A DNA stretch of 64,000 bases, from assembly GCA_014773175.1 (NCBI GenBank), contig VXCM01005062.1, positions 1 to 64,000 on the forward strand, given 5' to 3'. The notes beneath the pieces were generated by a model. That model was given only the letters and a program-made list of their open reading frames with translations. It had not been told where the DNA came from and ran no database searches. The stretch comes from Lucifuga dentata. Lineage: Eukaryota > Chordata > Actinopteri > Ophidiiformes > Bythitidae. Below are positions 34,999 to 46,068 of this stretch, in pieces (position 1 is the stretch's first letter; the number at the start of each line of letters is the position of its first letter). The position numbers were made by a program, and so were the translations under genes.

Positions 34999-35120
34999 GT
35001 CAAGTCAAGTTTATTTGTAGCCCAGCATCACATCCAATGTCTCAAAGGGTTTTACAGGTCCATATACTGTATCAGTGGTTCCAAACCAACCCAGGCTCTC
35101 TAAGAAGACGAGGAAAAACT
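34999..35120 (-). mobile_element. LINE/SINE 3'-end-like fragment, minus orientation
   Basis: GTCAAGTCAAGTTTATTTGT, then CAAAGGGTTTTACAGGTCCA and GAAGACGAGGAAAAACTCC, are blocks that recur in fish L2-type tails and their flanks. It is short and diverged. Confidence 0.45.
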
Positions 35121-35124
35121 CCAT

Positions 35125-35161
35125 AAAAAAAAAAAAAAAAAANAAAAAAAAAAAAAAAAAA
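35125..35161. repeat. poly-A with single-N gap
   Basis: An A run with N at 35143; the length is unreliable. Confidence 0.9.
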
Positions 35162-35309
35162 GCCTTTAACATATAAGGGAAAAAAAAGAAAGAAACCAGT
35201 TCAAAGACTGTCAAGGTTTTTGTTTTTTTGGTCAGAGTATTTTTTTTCTTGGTCAAGGATTTTATTTATAGTTCTTTTTCAACCTGTCATGATTAACGTT
35301 CAAGGTTTA

Positions 35310-35567
35310 TCAGGTCTGGTGCATGTTTAGCACAGACGTGATGCGGCGTGGGTGTGGTTGTGGGTGTGGTTGTGGGCGGCTCTTAAAATGAACAGTCCGC
35401 ATGTTCTGGCATTCATGACTCTTATGTACATGACGACTGGCGCATTTCTCTCTGTTTCTCTGGGCTTCATAAAATGTGCAGGACAACTGCTGCAGTAAAC
35501 TCTTTAGCTCTGTTCTGATTGGCCAGAGGGATGCTAAGCCAAACATTTGGTTGCTAGCCTTGTACAT
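35310..35567 (-). pseudogene. coding shard related to the MADF-type remnant at 63 kb
   Basis: An 85-codon frame includes FYEAQRNREKCASRHVHKSH and RTVHFKSRPQP. The DNA around 35380-35480 aligns with 62896-62985, where the parallel frame reads KTQRNRNKLLGRHEHVRI. The two share spacing and strand, so both derive from one gene, probably the accessory gene of a PIF/Harbinger-like transposon, because the 63-kb copy lies next to a MADF domain. This copy has no MADF part and a GGGTGTGGTTGTG repeat at its C-terminal side. The function of this segment is unknown. Confidence 0.4.
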
Positions 35568-35673
35568 ATTTCTTGTACATATTTGTAGTTTACGTCTCTG
35601 GGTTAATCTGAAATGTGTTACTTGTTGATGTAAACGGAAGGAAAAATCAAAATGAAGACCTAGGGCTTTGTCT

Positions 35674-36490
35674 TAAGGTTCCTACAGACTGTAAGATCAC
35701 AGACCTTTTACAAATTCATTAAGCCACATTGTGTGACATGGGTCTAATAAACTTGGTATGATGTTGAGTTTTATGCGTGTAGACTGTATGCTGACCGGCT
35801 ACGATGCAAGTTGAAAGAAAATACAGCATCTACACCTCGTCCATCTGCTGCTGTTGTGGAAAATAATGAAGCTAAACAAGAAGCAAACTTTATCTTCTGT
35901 ATTGAAAAACTCCACAGTAGCGAAGGAGGAGAGTGTGGACCGACTCCTTACTCAGCAGAACCTGTGATTCCTCTGCTATTTCTCTCTGTGCTGCATCAGT
36001 CTACTAGTGGACATGGTAACGGACACGGTAACAGACACGGTAACGGACACGGTAATGGACACGGTAACAGCTGGAGGAGACGTCGTATAAACACGTTTCT
36101 GCTGTCATAACTCTTATTTGTTTCAGTTCCACAAATTCTGTTTCACGTTTTGCCTCCATCTCTTCAGTTTGGTTTTTGTTGTTTTTCCTCCCAAACTTTA
36201 TTCATAATGGCGCTAACAGCGTCGTCGTTTCATGCTGCATTCCTATTGGTTGGTTCCTAGACAGGTCGTAGCAGCATCCTAAATTTCTGATACTGTCAGA
36301 ATTTTGTTGCAGGCTATCTTTGTTTGCAAGACCGTTACAGCGGCCATCTTTGAACCTCTGTAACAGCGACGTAGGACCACTGATTTGGAGCCACAACCAA
36401 AGATATCACCAGGATTCTTTCACACTGGTCATCTTTCATCTGGGACAACCAAAATCACACAGTGTGTACCAGGCTTACAGGATGCATTTC
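35674..36490. mobile_element. DNA transposon remnant, same end as 1-76
   Basis: The left end TTAAGGTTCCTACAGACTGT followed by AAGATCACAGAC is shared with 1-76. The right boundary is uncertain: the complement of 36450-36490 (GTAAGCCTGGTACACACTGT then GTGATTTT) is weakly similar to the left end and may be the partner repeat. The interior has no transposase but carries a 12-bp minisatellite. A PIF/Harbinger-like origin is possible. Confidence 0.5.
36009..36068. repeat. 12-bp minisatellite, five units
   Basis: Five units of GGACACGGTAAC with single-base variants. It is in frame, so it encodes Gly-His-Gly-Asn repeats in a short open frame that is not called. Confidence 0.95.
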
Positions 36491-38439
36491 TATGAGTGTG
36501 AACCTTTGTAATTTTGATGTTTAACATATAATCCCTAATATATTACAGTACAAATATAATGGAAATTAACATAAAAAAGCAAGCTTGTATATTTGTTGTA
36601 GGATTGTAGTAGGAGATGCTTGAGGGGAAATTTCATCAATTTTTCTGTATGATAAAAAGCTGATCAGCAAACACACACTAAAGAATCTTAAGTGTTGAAC
36701 TGAGCGAGTTACACTTCCCTTCTGTGAAATACAACATTCTCCTTTGCCCTCAATATTACATTGCTTTCCTCTTTAAATGTAAAATATTCCATCATTCTCG
36801 AGAGTCAAAATTTTCTTGGGCTTCCTATAGTGAGCAAAAAATTAATTCACCGTTTTACCATTTTTCATTAGAGAAAAGAAAAAAAACCTCAGGTGTAATG
36901 TAAAAGCGATTGCATTAGTTGACAGGGCAGCGATGAATGTCAAATCCATCACACAGTGCGGAGTATGGGGGAATTGATCTCTTGCCATTTGAAGCATTTA
37001 TTTTTTTCTACAGAGCTAGTCAGCATTAGGCTCTGCTGCCGGCCCCCATTACAAATGCATCAGTATGCTCTGTAATACCCTTGTCCGCTATTCCCAAACA
37101 CAGCCCCCCAATGTCAGCTGAAGGTTGTCGGCCGCTCATGTAAATGAAGCTTGATTGTAATAGTTCTAAGTGGATTCCACCCACACGATCCTGTCACATT
37201 CACTCATTGTTATCCACGGTGCCCCCACCCACCAGGCTTTACGGCATAAATAATAAAAGTTGTGTCACTTCGCAAATTACCCAAACAGCTTATCACTTGT
37301 TCATTGTGGTGTATCACAACAAGTCTTTGGTGCGTACAAAAGCCGTGGCAACTCAGACACCGGCTTTTGTTAATGAACTTGGAAGATTACCAGATCTGAA
37401 AATTAATTGACATTGCTGCTGGTTTCTTTCCGGTCTACTGTGTGTGTCACTCCTGCTTTTTTTTTTTTTTTTTTTTTTCTATCTACCCTCCAGAGAGACG
37501 AAAAGGAAGGAGGTTGTGGTTTTGGTGGTCTCCTCTGTTTCTGTGCAACTTGGCTAAACTGTTGTTATCTTTCACTGTCAAGGAGAATCTATTGGCAGAT
37601 GGAGGATGGATGGGAAAACTTATCCACAATAGAGCAATGACCTTCTCCATTAAGAACTAGTGAGCTACACTGAGTGCCTGAGAAAAAACACAAATAACAG
37701 GATACGATGAGCACAAATGACCACATGGCAAAACTGTACTTTTTTTTATTTTAAAGGGGGAAAGGATTTCAGTTGTTAGACCTTCTTTACTCTCTTTCCA
37801 GTCTCTGCTTTGAATGAAAAGGCTCCAGGACAGCAATTGAAGATGTGTCATGTATGACTCACAATGTAATTAGATGCTTGAACTCCCAAACAACATCTGA
37901 AGTGCAATTTGGAGCCCGTCGAAAAGCCCAGCACTCATCAAATACCAACTGGACAGGAGTGAAATGCAGGTGCTGGAATCTGAGCGTGCAGCAGTTAGGT
38001 GATTGAGTTAATGGCAAGGCATAGTTAATTTTTAGGGTCCCTTTGAAATGAACTTCTACTGTTCATTCGCTGCTGCTTGCTTGGCTCCTGCAGCCATTTT
38101 CTGCCTGGCTGCCCTTAATTCTGATCTGCAGCCACCGAGCACATAGGCTACAGCTACGTACAGAGGAAAATATTCCCAAGATGGACACAGAGCGAGAGAT
38201 ACAGAGAGACTCATATCACAGACACAAGAAATTCCAAAACTAGGATAGTGTGAGAGAGAACTTGGTATTGGCTTTTGGCAAAAGAATCCAACAAATTATG
38301 GTTTGACAGGAATGTGTTTTCCCACTTCTGAGCAACCCTTCACTGCATCATAAATGTGGCATTTACATAAGCCATTGCTTGAATTCCATACTGTTATTCA
38401 TTTTAATCTTTACTCGTACTTTAGGCAAATTTTAATACG
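36491..38439. other. unique sequence; 36890-37400 is a conserved-element candidate
   Basis: No gene is seen. 36890-37400 is high-complexity, with GACAGG, GTCATT/TGTCA, TAAT and ATAAATAATAAAAG cores and no similarity to other parts of the window, the texture of vertebrate conserved non-coding elements. Conservation cannot be tested here. Poly-T lies at 37458-37478. Confidence 0.35.
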
Positions 38440-39571
38440 GTCATTTTAATATCAAGAATACAGTGTCAATATGCTTTTCATCTATGGGAAGGGCCTCATC
38501 TGAAAATAATATTCTAAACTTAAACGTTCAGGGACGACATATTACACAGGTATCGGAGGTAAATATCTTGGGCTTTTATTGGAATTGCATGTAAATTTTG
38601 GAAAACATATAAAAATGGTGAGTAGGACCACATAGGTAAATCTACGCACATTTAGAATGATTAGAGATTTACTACCATTTCATGCTGCTAATATCTTCAT
38701 GCATCCCATGATCTTCTCATATTTAAGTTCCTGTTCTACCTCATGGTCTCAAGCTACTCCTACAACCACCAAACCCTTAAAGATGATATATAATGGCATC
38801 ATAAAAACTCTAGACAGAAAGCCACTTAGATATCAGCACTACCATGTTCTGAAGAAATTAAACGTGCTTAGTTTTGATGATTTTATCAATTCAAGGCTAA
38901 TTTGTTAAACATTTCCATACTAAGGCTCCACGGGTTCTTAGTGACATGATGAAGCCTCTGGGTTTCTGGTGCTGTTACTCGGAGTGCAGTTGCAGGAAAC
39001 TGTAAAGTACCATTTTGTAAAACTTCCTTTGGACAGACGGTCTTTTCTGTTCAGGGTTAAAATCTGGAACTCTTTACCTGTGGAGCTCAAACAGGACGAT
39101 AATTGGAATCATTTCAAATCTAAGTTGACACATCATTTGAAAAATACTCAAGAGTGTAATCATGGCTCATCAGGAGTCCTCAATTATGTAGCTGTAAGAA
39201 TTTTATATTCTATTTTTGTTTATAAATTATGTGAAACTGTGATTGTATTTTAGCGGGTTTTAATGATGGACAGTGCATGGGCATTTGTATTGTATATTAA
39301 TACTGTAATATTATTAATATTAGTATTTGTTATGTATTTGTTTTATTGTTTATCCTGCTCATTTGCATACGTATGTATTTTGATTTATAATCATTTTAAT
39401 GTTGTATTGTACTGTGGATTATGTGCCTCTGCAAAAGCCCAGCTTTGCAAGCTTTGCAAACTAGCCTTGGCTAAAAATGTTGGGATGTGCAGCATTAGTT
39501 TATTCTATGAATGACCTATGTCTCTGCATCGGTCCCTATCAAAATAAACATTTAAATAAAAATAAATAAAT
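38440..39571 (+). mobile_element. LINE 3' half (Rex1/CR1-like), decayed
   Basis: Coding remnants at 38480-39180 are followed by about 0.39 kb of AT-rich 3' UTR-like sequence. It ends in CAAAATAAACATTTAAATAA and an (AAAT)n tail at 39541-39571. The 5' end is lost. The order of coding part, UTR and simple tail supports one insertion on the plus strand. Confidence 0.7.
38480..39180 (+). pseudogene. LINE reverse transcriptase C-terminus, pseudogene
   Basis: Readable pieces: ITQVSEVNILGFYWN near 38540 (the KYLGF-like motif after the active site); MIRDLLPFHAANIFMHPMIF then SYLSSCSTSWSQAT from 38657; LDRKPLRYQHYHVLKKLNVL near 38810; FRVKIWNSLPVELKQDDNWN near 39060 and FKSKLTHHLK. WNSLP near the C-terminus is a hallmark of jockey/CR1/Rex1-type LINE proteins, whose enzyme copies its RNA into nicked chromosomal DNA. 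Stops and at least two frame changes (near 38630 and 38910) separate the pieces. The catalytic FADD box lies upstream of what is preserved. Confidence 0.7.
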
Positions 39572-39984
39572 GTTGTTGTGGTAAGAGAGAATCATCCCAG
39601 ATGAGCACTACATTGTGCTGTGGTGGATAAAAGTAATCAAAGTAAAATTATACCACAATGGAAACATATTTAATTATAAGTAAAGGTTTAGCTTTTAGAA
39701 TTGTACTGAAGTAAAAGTTCTAAAGTAAATTAGCATGTTTATCCATTTAAGTGCATCTGTATTGAACTGAATTGCAATAGTTGGTGAGGAAGCAAATTAC
39801 AGACATAAAAACAATGAAACATTAAAACATCTATAAAAGGTATACAACATCAAATAAAACATATCAGTTTTTGTGTTATTGTTCCAAATCCCCATATCTT
39901 TCAAAAATGAGGGCATTTGGCAAAGTGTTTAGGTGATACATTCACCTTAAAATTCAATTTTGCCTGCTTACACACGTGTATGTG

Positions 39985-40341
39985 TTCAGTTTTTTCTGGT
40001 AAAAGCAGTCTTCTCCTGGGACTATATTTCCTGGTGGAGACATACATTTTCTTCCTTGTAGCACTACATTGGACCAGTTAAATTAAGGAACTTAAACAAA
40101 AAGTAGAAAGTGTGTGGTTCACTGTGATGAATTAATTACATCAGGCATGTTTCAAATCTCTACAAGTTGATTTTTACAGCGTGCTGAATGAACTGAAACT
40201 GACTGCAATCTGGAAGGTAGGAAAAACAATAGTCATATTTACTGATCCAGTAGATGTTTTGAATAATGGTTGGCAGTAATGTAACACACGGCTTGTATTT
40301 ATTGGGCCCAAACATGCAAAATCACCGGTATGGTCCTTTAA
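39985..40341 (+). mobile_element. family B TIR element, copy 2, left end missing
   Basis: Matches the right two thirds of 14125-14710, including CTCCTGGGACTATATTTCC, GACTGCAATCTGGAAGGTAG and the terminus CCGGTATGGTCCTTTAA. The left terminus was not found. Confidence 0.7.
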
Positions 40342-40418
40342 CCATAATAATGACATGGGAAAGATAAACACAATATGTCTGCAATTATGTGACACAATAC
40401 TGGATTAAAATGAAATGT

Positions 40419-40422
<4 letters not shown>

Positions 40423-40469
<47 letters not shown>

Positions 40470-40499
40470 NCGCTCGCTCGCTCGCTCTCTCTCTCTCTC
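40423..40499. repeat. (CT)n / (CGCT)n microsatellite with single-N gap
   Basis: CT units, N at 40470, then CGCT units and CT again. The change of unit at the gap suggests the two contig ends may not truly abut. Confidence 0.9.
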
Positions 40500-40912
40500 C
40501 CCAAAAAGAAAATTTAAAAAACAAAATGATCAAATATGGAAACCCCACTCTCCTTCCCATCTTCTCCTTCCCACTCCAGTTAATAATTTTAGACACTCTG
40601 AAGTCTCATAACCCTTGGGGAAGGCCGGGCTCTGCTGTCAAGGGATTATTCAAGTTTGGGGAATAATGACCCCCTTATCTGTCTCTGGCTCTTTGCAGAA
40701 GCTCCTCTTGGGCCCTGTCAGTTCCAAGCCCTCCAGTTTGGATGGATATATCAATGGAGATCCCTCCCTGAGAATTACACGCTCTTCCTCATCTCCCTTT
40801 CCCCGCCTTATGCCCTTTCTAACTGATAATGCCTCATTGTGGAACCCATAAAAAGGGGAAAGTTATCTCATTTTCACCTGAGGTCATTTTTTGGGGGTGG
40901 ACATTTTTCTAA

Positions 40913-40931
40913 TCTCTCTCTCTCTCTCTCN

Positions 40932-40987
<56 letters not shown>
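40913..40987. repeat. (CT)n microsatellite with single-N gap
   Basis: A long CT tract broken by N at 40931. Confidence 0.95.
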
Positions 40988-40988
<1 letters not shown>

Positions 40989-42489
40989 TGCAATGGAATA
41001 ATAGGCTTCAGCTCTGAACAGCAGCCTCATTTTAATTCCTTTTATTCCAACAAGTCCAGCCACCGTACATCTGTAAATGCATTTAGAGCTATTGTCCATT
41101 CAATGTCAATTGAAGTTAATTGTCCATTGACTTTCTCACCTCCTCCATACACTTATTATTGCCTCAATGAAGGGATTATCTCATTGTGAGCAACTGCTGT
41201 AGCAAAAAGACCACAATGTCAATTGGAGAAGTAGTTGTGACAAAATAGGTTTGAGTTTGGGTTATTCTACTGCAGTATTAAAATGCATTAACACATTTGG
41301 TTTTCTAATTAATATTCTGTATAGTGATACACTCTGATGGCTGCTAAATATGTGGCTGGTACCATTAATTGTGGTTGACTTTGGTCATCTAATTTGTGCT
41401 GTCATTTGTGGTTTTGACTTGTAATTATTGCAAATACAACAATTCTATTCAGGGGTGCTGATAAAAAAAAAAAATACAGATCAGAAGTGATGAAAGCATC
41501 TGAGAGGATGTTGTAGTAATAGTCACTATTCTTCAAACAAAGGTGATGGATGTTTTAAAAAAGTTTGATAAATTTGATATTCTTGGATCCTTAATACTTG
41601 TGAGGCAAAGTTTGTAAAGTTTGGCCTGAAATGGCTCCAGACCTCATAACCCATACCTAATACCTAAATCATCAGAGTTCATACTTTGTGCGTCATGATT
41701 TTACTCAGCAAATGTCACAAGAAACCTGCTTCCTGTATGTTTTGAGTTATCTTATGTACAAAGGTAAAAGTCTAACCTGAAGGGGGCAGTAGAGAGGAAT
41801 GAGAGCAGATTCCAGCAGGTAATTAAATCACAGATGCTTTTCCTAAAATTTATGTTTCCTATACAAATCAATACAAGATGACAGAAGCATAATGCCCTAC
41901 CCAGAAAATTCTTCTTTACCAAGATACTGACAAAATATTCTGAACATATCTGCAAGATATTCATTTTGAATGTATCTGTAAAATGCTTATCGTCATTTTC
42001 AGTTTTGCTTTCATGCAGTATCTGCTTGTGGCAACTGAAGCATGATTAAGGTTGATTGTTCCAGTAACTGAAATAGCTTGGTTAAAGCTCATTTTAAAAA
42101 TGTGTTTGTGGTAAATAAACATGGATAAGTTATGGTTTAGTTTAGGCAACAAAAACCAAAAGTTGGCATAAGATGGTGTGAAAGATCAGTTCCAGTATGA
42201 GTTGGAATCTGAACCCTGATCTCTGCTGTCACACACCCATCCACCAGTCTCCTTCCTACACTTTCCATTAGAAGAGCGTCATTTGACACAAAACAACATT
42301 AATGAATGGGAATTGTACGTACAAATTAGTTATATACAGTATCAATATAATTCTTAGGAATCAGGGTTGCAAATCTTCTGATGACTGTGATTATCCACAA
42401 CAAATCCAGCAATTACTTTTCACAATATCTTTTTAGGAACCATATGTTGGGCAAATGCAAATTTTGACGTCATAGGCACACCAGAGAAA

Positions 42490-42640
42490 ATGTTGGGGTA
42501 TAATTAAAATGATTATAATTCATCCTCTGGGGTTCATAAAAGTCTGTTAGAAATTTCATAAAAACCATCAAATAGATTTTGGAGATTGCAGCCAGAGTGT
42601 TGCGCTGGCAGACCAACCAACATCAGCGTTTTTTGAGACC
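42490..42640. repeat. candidate dispersed repeat fragment
   Basis: TTTCATAAAAACCATCAAAT followed by TTTGGAGATTGCAGCCAGAG and GGCAGACCAACC resembles a dispersed block often seen in fish (TTCATGACAATCCATCCAAT type). Identification is from memory of its pattern and is weak. Confidence 0.3.
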
Positions 42641-43309
42641 TGCTGCTAAACGTTCACCAGTTAGTGTCAGTGCAGCTTCTCAGTTCCTGCAGAGCTGAAA
42701 GTGTAAAATGTGTGTTGACGGGGAGAACAGGAGCAGAAAATACAGGAAAAAGTGAACTGCAGGCTCATTTCATTCATACAAAGGCAGCAAAATGAAAATA
42801 AGGGTTAGGATTCATAATCAAAGCCAAATCTAATCAAAATCTCTTTCCCCCTTTTTCCTCCTTTTCTCTGATCTAATAAACTCATTTCAGTTGACTCTGT
42901 AACTTTTCCAAACACTGTTTGTTCCCCAGTGTTTAGGGCATTTATATTTAATGCATTCCTTGCCAAAATCAAATGCAGAGGCAGGATCAAGAGAGAAATA
43001 TTTCAAGAGTTTTCATAGGGTGAGCTGTTGTAGGTAGACCAGTGAGAAGAGACAAAAACAGCACATCAAAAGTAGCCAGACTTAGATGTTAGCAGGAGGT
43101 TCAGGTTCATGTAAAGGTGTTTGCTGCAGGGAATCCCCCCATTCTTTTATTGTAGTTGGCTGTGTGTGGGAGAAAAACCAAGCTGAATCATCCCTCTGAA
43201 GAAAAGATAATACGCTTACAATGACATCACCCAAAACTAAAAAGAGCTGATGTCCTGTGATTTTTTTGTCTCCCCAAAAAAGTATTTATTGTCTCAATAC
43301 AGCAGAATA
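42641..43309. other. unique sequence, nothing recognised
   Basis: No repeats, frames or motifs worth reporting. Confidence 0.5.
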
Positions 43310-43373
43310 CAGTAGGGCTCTTCAGCTATTTTGTTATGAGGGCCAGACCCTCCAAATGTAAAATGTACAGGAT

Positions 43374-43549
43374 CAGGGTCGGATTAGGAGCCTAATTTTT
43401 ACCAGGACCTTAAGGTGTGTGGTGGTGGCGGTGGTGGAGTGTGCGTGTGTGTGTGTGTGTGGTGGTGGTGGTGGGGGGGAATGCACAATATAACTGCATA
43501 ATATATTGCACAGTGCCCCTCCCCTCTCCTGATGGCCAATCCGACCCTG
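43374..43549 (-). mobile_element. hAT MITE, CAGGGTCGGATTGG family, copy 1
   Basis: CAGGGTCGGATTAGGAGCCT at the left and the reverse complement of the right end CAGGGTCGGATTGGCCATCA are inverted repeats. It matches 60981-61255 in opposite orientation. The centre has been replaced by GT/GGT repeats. It appears nested in the BED-hAT remnant. Confidence 0.75.
43416..43478. repeat. GGT and GT simple repeats
   Basis: GTGGTGGCGGTGGTGG, then (GT)n, then (GGT)n and a G run inside the MITE. Confidence 0.9.
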
Positions 43550-43639
43550 ACGGGGGCCAAACATTTTTCAGAGAAATGATCTGATCTTATTACTTGTGTG
43601 AACATGGAAAACAACCTTAATACTGTGCATCAAAGTATC

Positions 43640-44070
43640 AGTTCACATATCAAAATGTGAATAAAGTGCATAACAATGAGCTGAAAATCCATCTTCCTGA
43701 CTTTGTCGTCTGTCATCTCCTCTACAGCAGCTATCATGCATCTTTCAGTCTCAGCATCATCAACGGCGTTTTCTTTTCTGTCAGAATCCCTGCAGCCTCT
43801 CTGCTCAGAAAGGACCGGACCATGACAGCTCGTCTCTGCTGTTAGGTCCTGCAGCGTCCGAGCCTGCTGGAAAACTGTTTTCAGAGTTCTGGTCCTGGTC
43901 TTAAAGCACCTTCTCAAACTGTATCCTTTAATCACAGAGAGACTCATTACAGAGCAAACATACTGGCTTTGTTCCTACATTTACAGATACTTCTCAGTCC
44001 ACTCATCATTAAACTTCTGTTTTAAACGTCGACTTTTCTCTTCTTTAAAGTAGAGACAGACGTCGTGTAG
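43640..44070 (-). pseudogene. hAT transposase N-terminus with BED zinc finger, pseudogene
   Basis: Reading leftwards from about 44055: KKRKVDV then a stop, a decayed FNDEWTEKYL, then KPVCLLCNES near 43970-43940, which holds both cysteines of the BED finger (C-x2-C). After a one-base shift comes LSVIKGYSLRRCFKTR, where the first His of the usual RRHFETKH is Cys. The later part of the frame (to 43630) no longer resembles the family. This is the same protein group as the pseudogene at 6148-7757, but a different copy with different lesions. The catalytic core, if it exists, is not next to it. Confidence 0.6.
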
Positions 44071-44168
44071 CTTTTTAAAACATGCTAAAAAGTTAGCAGA
44101 GTAGCAGTGAGCAGTTCACGCTGAATCCACCGTCATGTGGGATGGCATGAAGAGGAGGAAATACAACA

Positions 44169-44676
44169 NNNNNNNNNNNNNNNNNNNNNNNNNNNNNNNN
44201 NNNNNNNNNNNNNNNNNNNNNNNNNNNNNNNNNNNNNNNNNNNNNNNNNNNNNNNNNNNNNNNNNNNNNNNNNNNNNNNNNNNNNNNNNNNNNNNNNNNN
44301 NNNNNNNNNNNNNNNNNNNNNNNNNNNNNNNNNNNNNNNNNNNNNNNNNNNNNNNNNNNNNNNNNNNNNNNNNNNNNNNNNNNNNNNNNNNNNNNNNNNN
44401 NNNNNNNNNNNNNNNNNNNNNNNNNNNNNNNNNNNNNNNNNNNNNNNNNNNNNNNNNNNNNNNNNNNNNNNNNNNNNNNNNNNNNNNNNNNNNNNNNNNN
44501 NNNNNNNNNNNNNNNNNNNNNNNNNNNNNNNNNNNNNNNNNNNNNNNNNNNNNNNNNNNNNNNNNNNNNNNNNNNNNNNNNNNNNNNNNNNNNNNNNNNN
44601 NNNNNNNNNNNNNNNNNNNNNNNNNNNNNNNNNNNNNNNNNNNNNNNNNNNNNNNNNNNNNNNNNNNNNNNNNNNN
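44169..44676. other. assembly gap, 508 N
   Basis: A run of 508 undetermined bases, followed directly by a 55-base T tract (44677-44731). Sequence and true size are unknown. Confidence 1.

Positions 44677-44731
<55 letters not shown>
44677..44731. repeat. poly-T tract at gap edge
   Basis: About 55 T's adjoining the gap; probably the reason assembly stopped. Confidence 0.95.
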
Positions 44732-44738
<7 letters not shown>

Positions 44739-44924
44739 CAAATTTAATGTTCAAAATCAATCGAAGTGCAGGATAAAATAGAGTTAGGGGCTGGATTGGC
44801 CCACAGGCTATAAGTTGAAGAGGTATGCAATACAGCATAACAAAAACATATTTTATGTTATTTTCAATGCATCAGGGTGAGCAGGAGTAACAAAATTGGA
44901 CCCTGACAACAAAGAAACGTCATC

Positions 44925-44926
<2 letters not shown>

Positions 44927-44964
<38 letters not shown>

Positions 44965-44979
44965 NAAAAAAAAAAAAAA
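44927..44979. repeat. poly-T, N, poly-A junction
   Basis: About 38 T's, N at 44965, then 14 A's. Complementary homopolymers on the two sides of a gap suggest either a palindromic site or a wrong join. Confidence 0.9.
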
Positions 44980-46060
44980 GTTCTGAGAGGTAAATTCAAA
45001 TTTTTGCCCGTGTACAAATGCATGCATGCAGTTCTGGTATTGTGAGTGCTGACACCTATCACCTAACCTAATAACATCCTGCTCCACATACATCATCCCT
45101 GGATTTGATTAGATATCTGATTTATTTATTTGTTTAGTGCTGAGACCCCACTGTCATTATTTTCCCTTGTAAATAATTCAATAAAAATGTCAACCACCAC
45201 CCTGCTCCACATTAATATTATCTGTAATAAAGGTAGTGGGAGCGGGCAGTTGCATGCAGGTACAATGGGGAGAAGCCGATGTATATACACAGGCGGAAGC
45301 ATCAGAACAGGTAGTAAAATGACAAGTTAAAACATACAGTGATATATGAGTAAGCACAGGCTTCATTGTTGATGATGTGTACTTTATAGTGCAATTACAG
45401 GTGATTTCTTGACATCAGACACAAAATACATACAGAAAATGAGCACAAGATTTATGATATATGTGATTTATTTGTTGAAGGGAACATCATTTGCACAGTA
45501 ATGTCAATAGTAGATTTTCATATGACGTGTTCTGTCTCCACTGGGACATATTGTGCATTTTATAGTATAATGTAGTATATATGTGTTGAACATCAATACT
45601 GCAAGACTTGAGGTTCCACCTATAGAAATGCATACCTGCAGGAAGTTGGGCTGCTAACTTATAATCCTACATTTCTCCATCTCAACTGGTTCATCAGAGA
45701 GAACATTTTTCATTCCCTGTCATGATGTCATGGTGTATGCACAACAAAAGATGGGCACGACTTGGGCTGATGCATGTTGACAGCAACATTTTCGACATTC
45801 TCTGCATTGATGCCATAATGAGGACCTTCATCAGCACCCATTCAGAGATGATATATTCATATCTGCCCGGTATCTAAAGCTCAAGTCTACACACTTGAAA
45901 TGGGTTGTTACAGGTGTTGACGTTAGAGCATGAAATGATAATATATGTTAGTATATCTTAGAGAACTCTCGTACCTGTTATGCATAATGTATCTGTGCTT
46001 GAAATAGGCCCCCGTGAAACCTTCTTTAGTATCACCATGTTGTTCAGCACTGTGGACAGT
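44980..46060. other. unique sequence, nothing recognised
   Basis: AT-rich, with no motif or frame above 70 codons. Confidence 0.5.
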
Positions 46061-46068
46061 GTGCAAGC

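Larger units (their letters stand above)
40342..42489. other. unique sequence between two CT tracts; conserved-element candidate
   Basis: No gene is seen. 40530-40900 and 40990-41190 are complex, with TAAT cores and GATAA/TTATCT motifs, and may be conserved non-coding DNA split by a CT microsatellite. 41200-42489 shows nothing notable. Confidence 0.35.
43310..44168 (-). mobile_element. second BED-type hAT element remnant, truncated by the large gap
   Basis: CAGTAGGGCTCTTCAGC near 43310 followed by GAGGGCCAGACCCTCC is a hAT-like terminus. A BED-finger coding remnant lies inward on the minus strand, and the element is interrupted at 43374-43549 by a smaller MITE. The other end lies in or beyond the 508-N gap. 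Confidence 0.55.

Noticed and set aside
40423..40499. CGCT repeat as a distinct tetranucleotide locus
   Set aside because: It begins right after an N in a CT tract; the join is not trustworthy.
44116..44838. Frames of about 200-240 codons across the N run
   Set aside because: They consist almost wholly of undetermined bases and a homopolymer.
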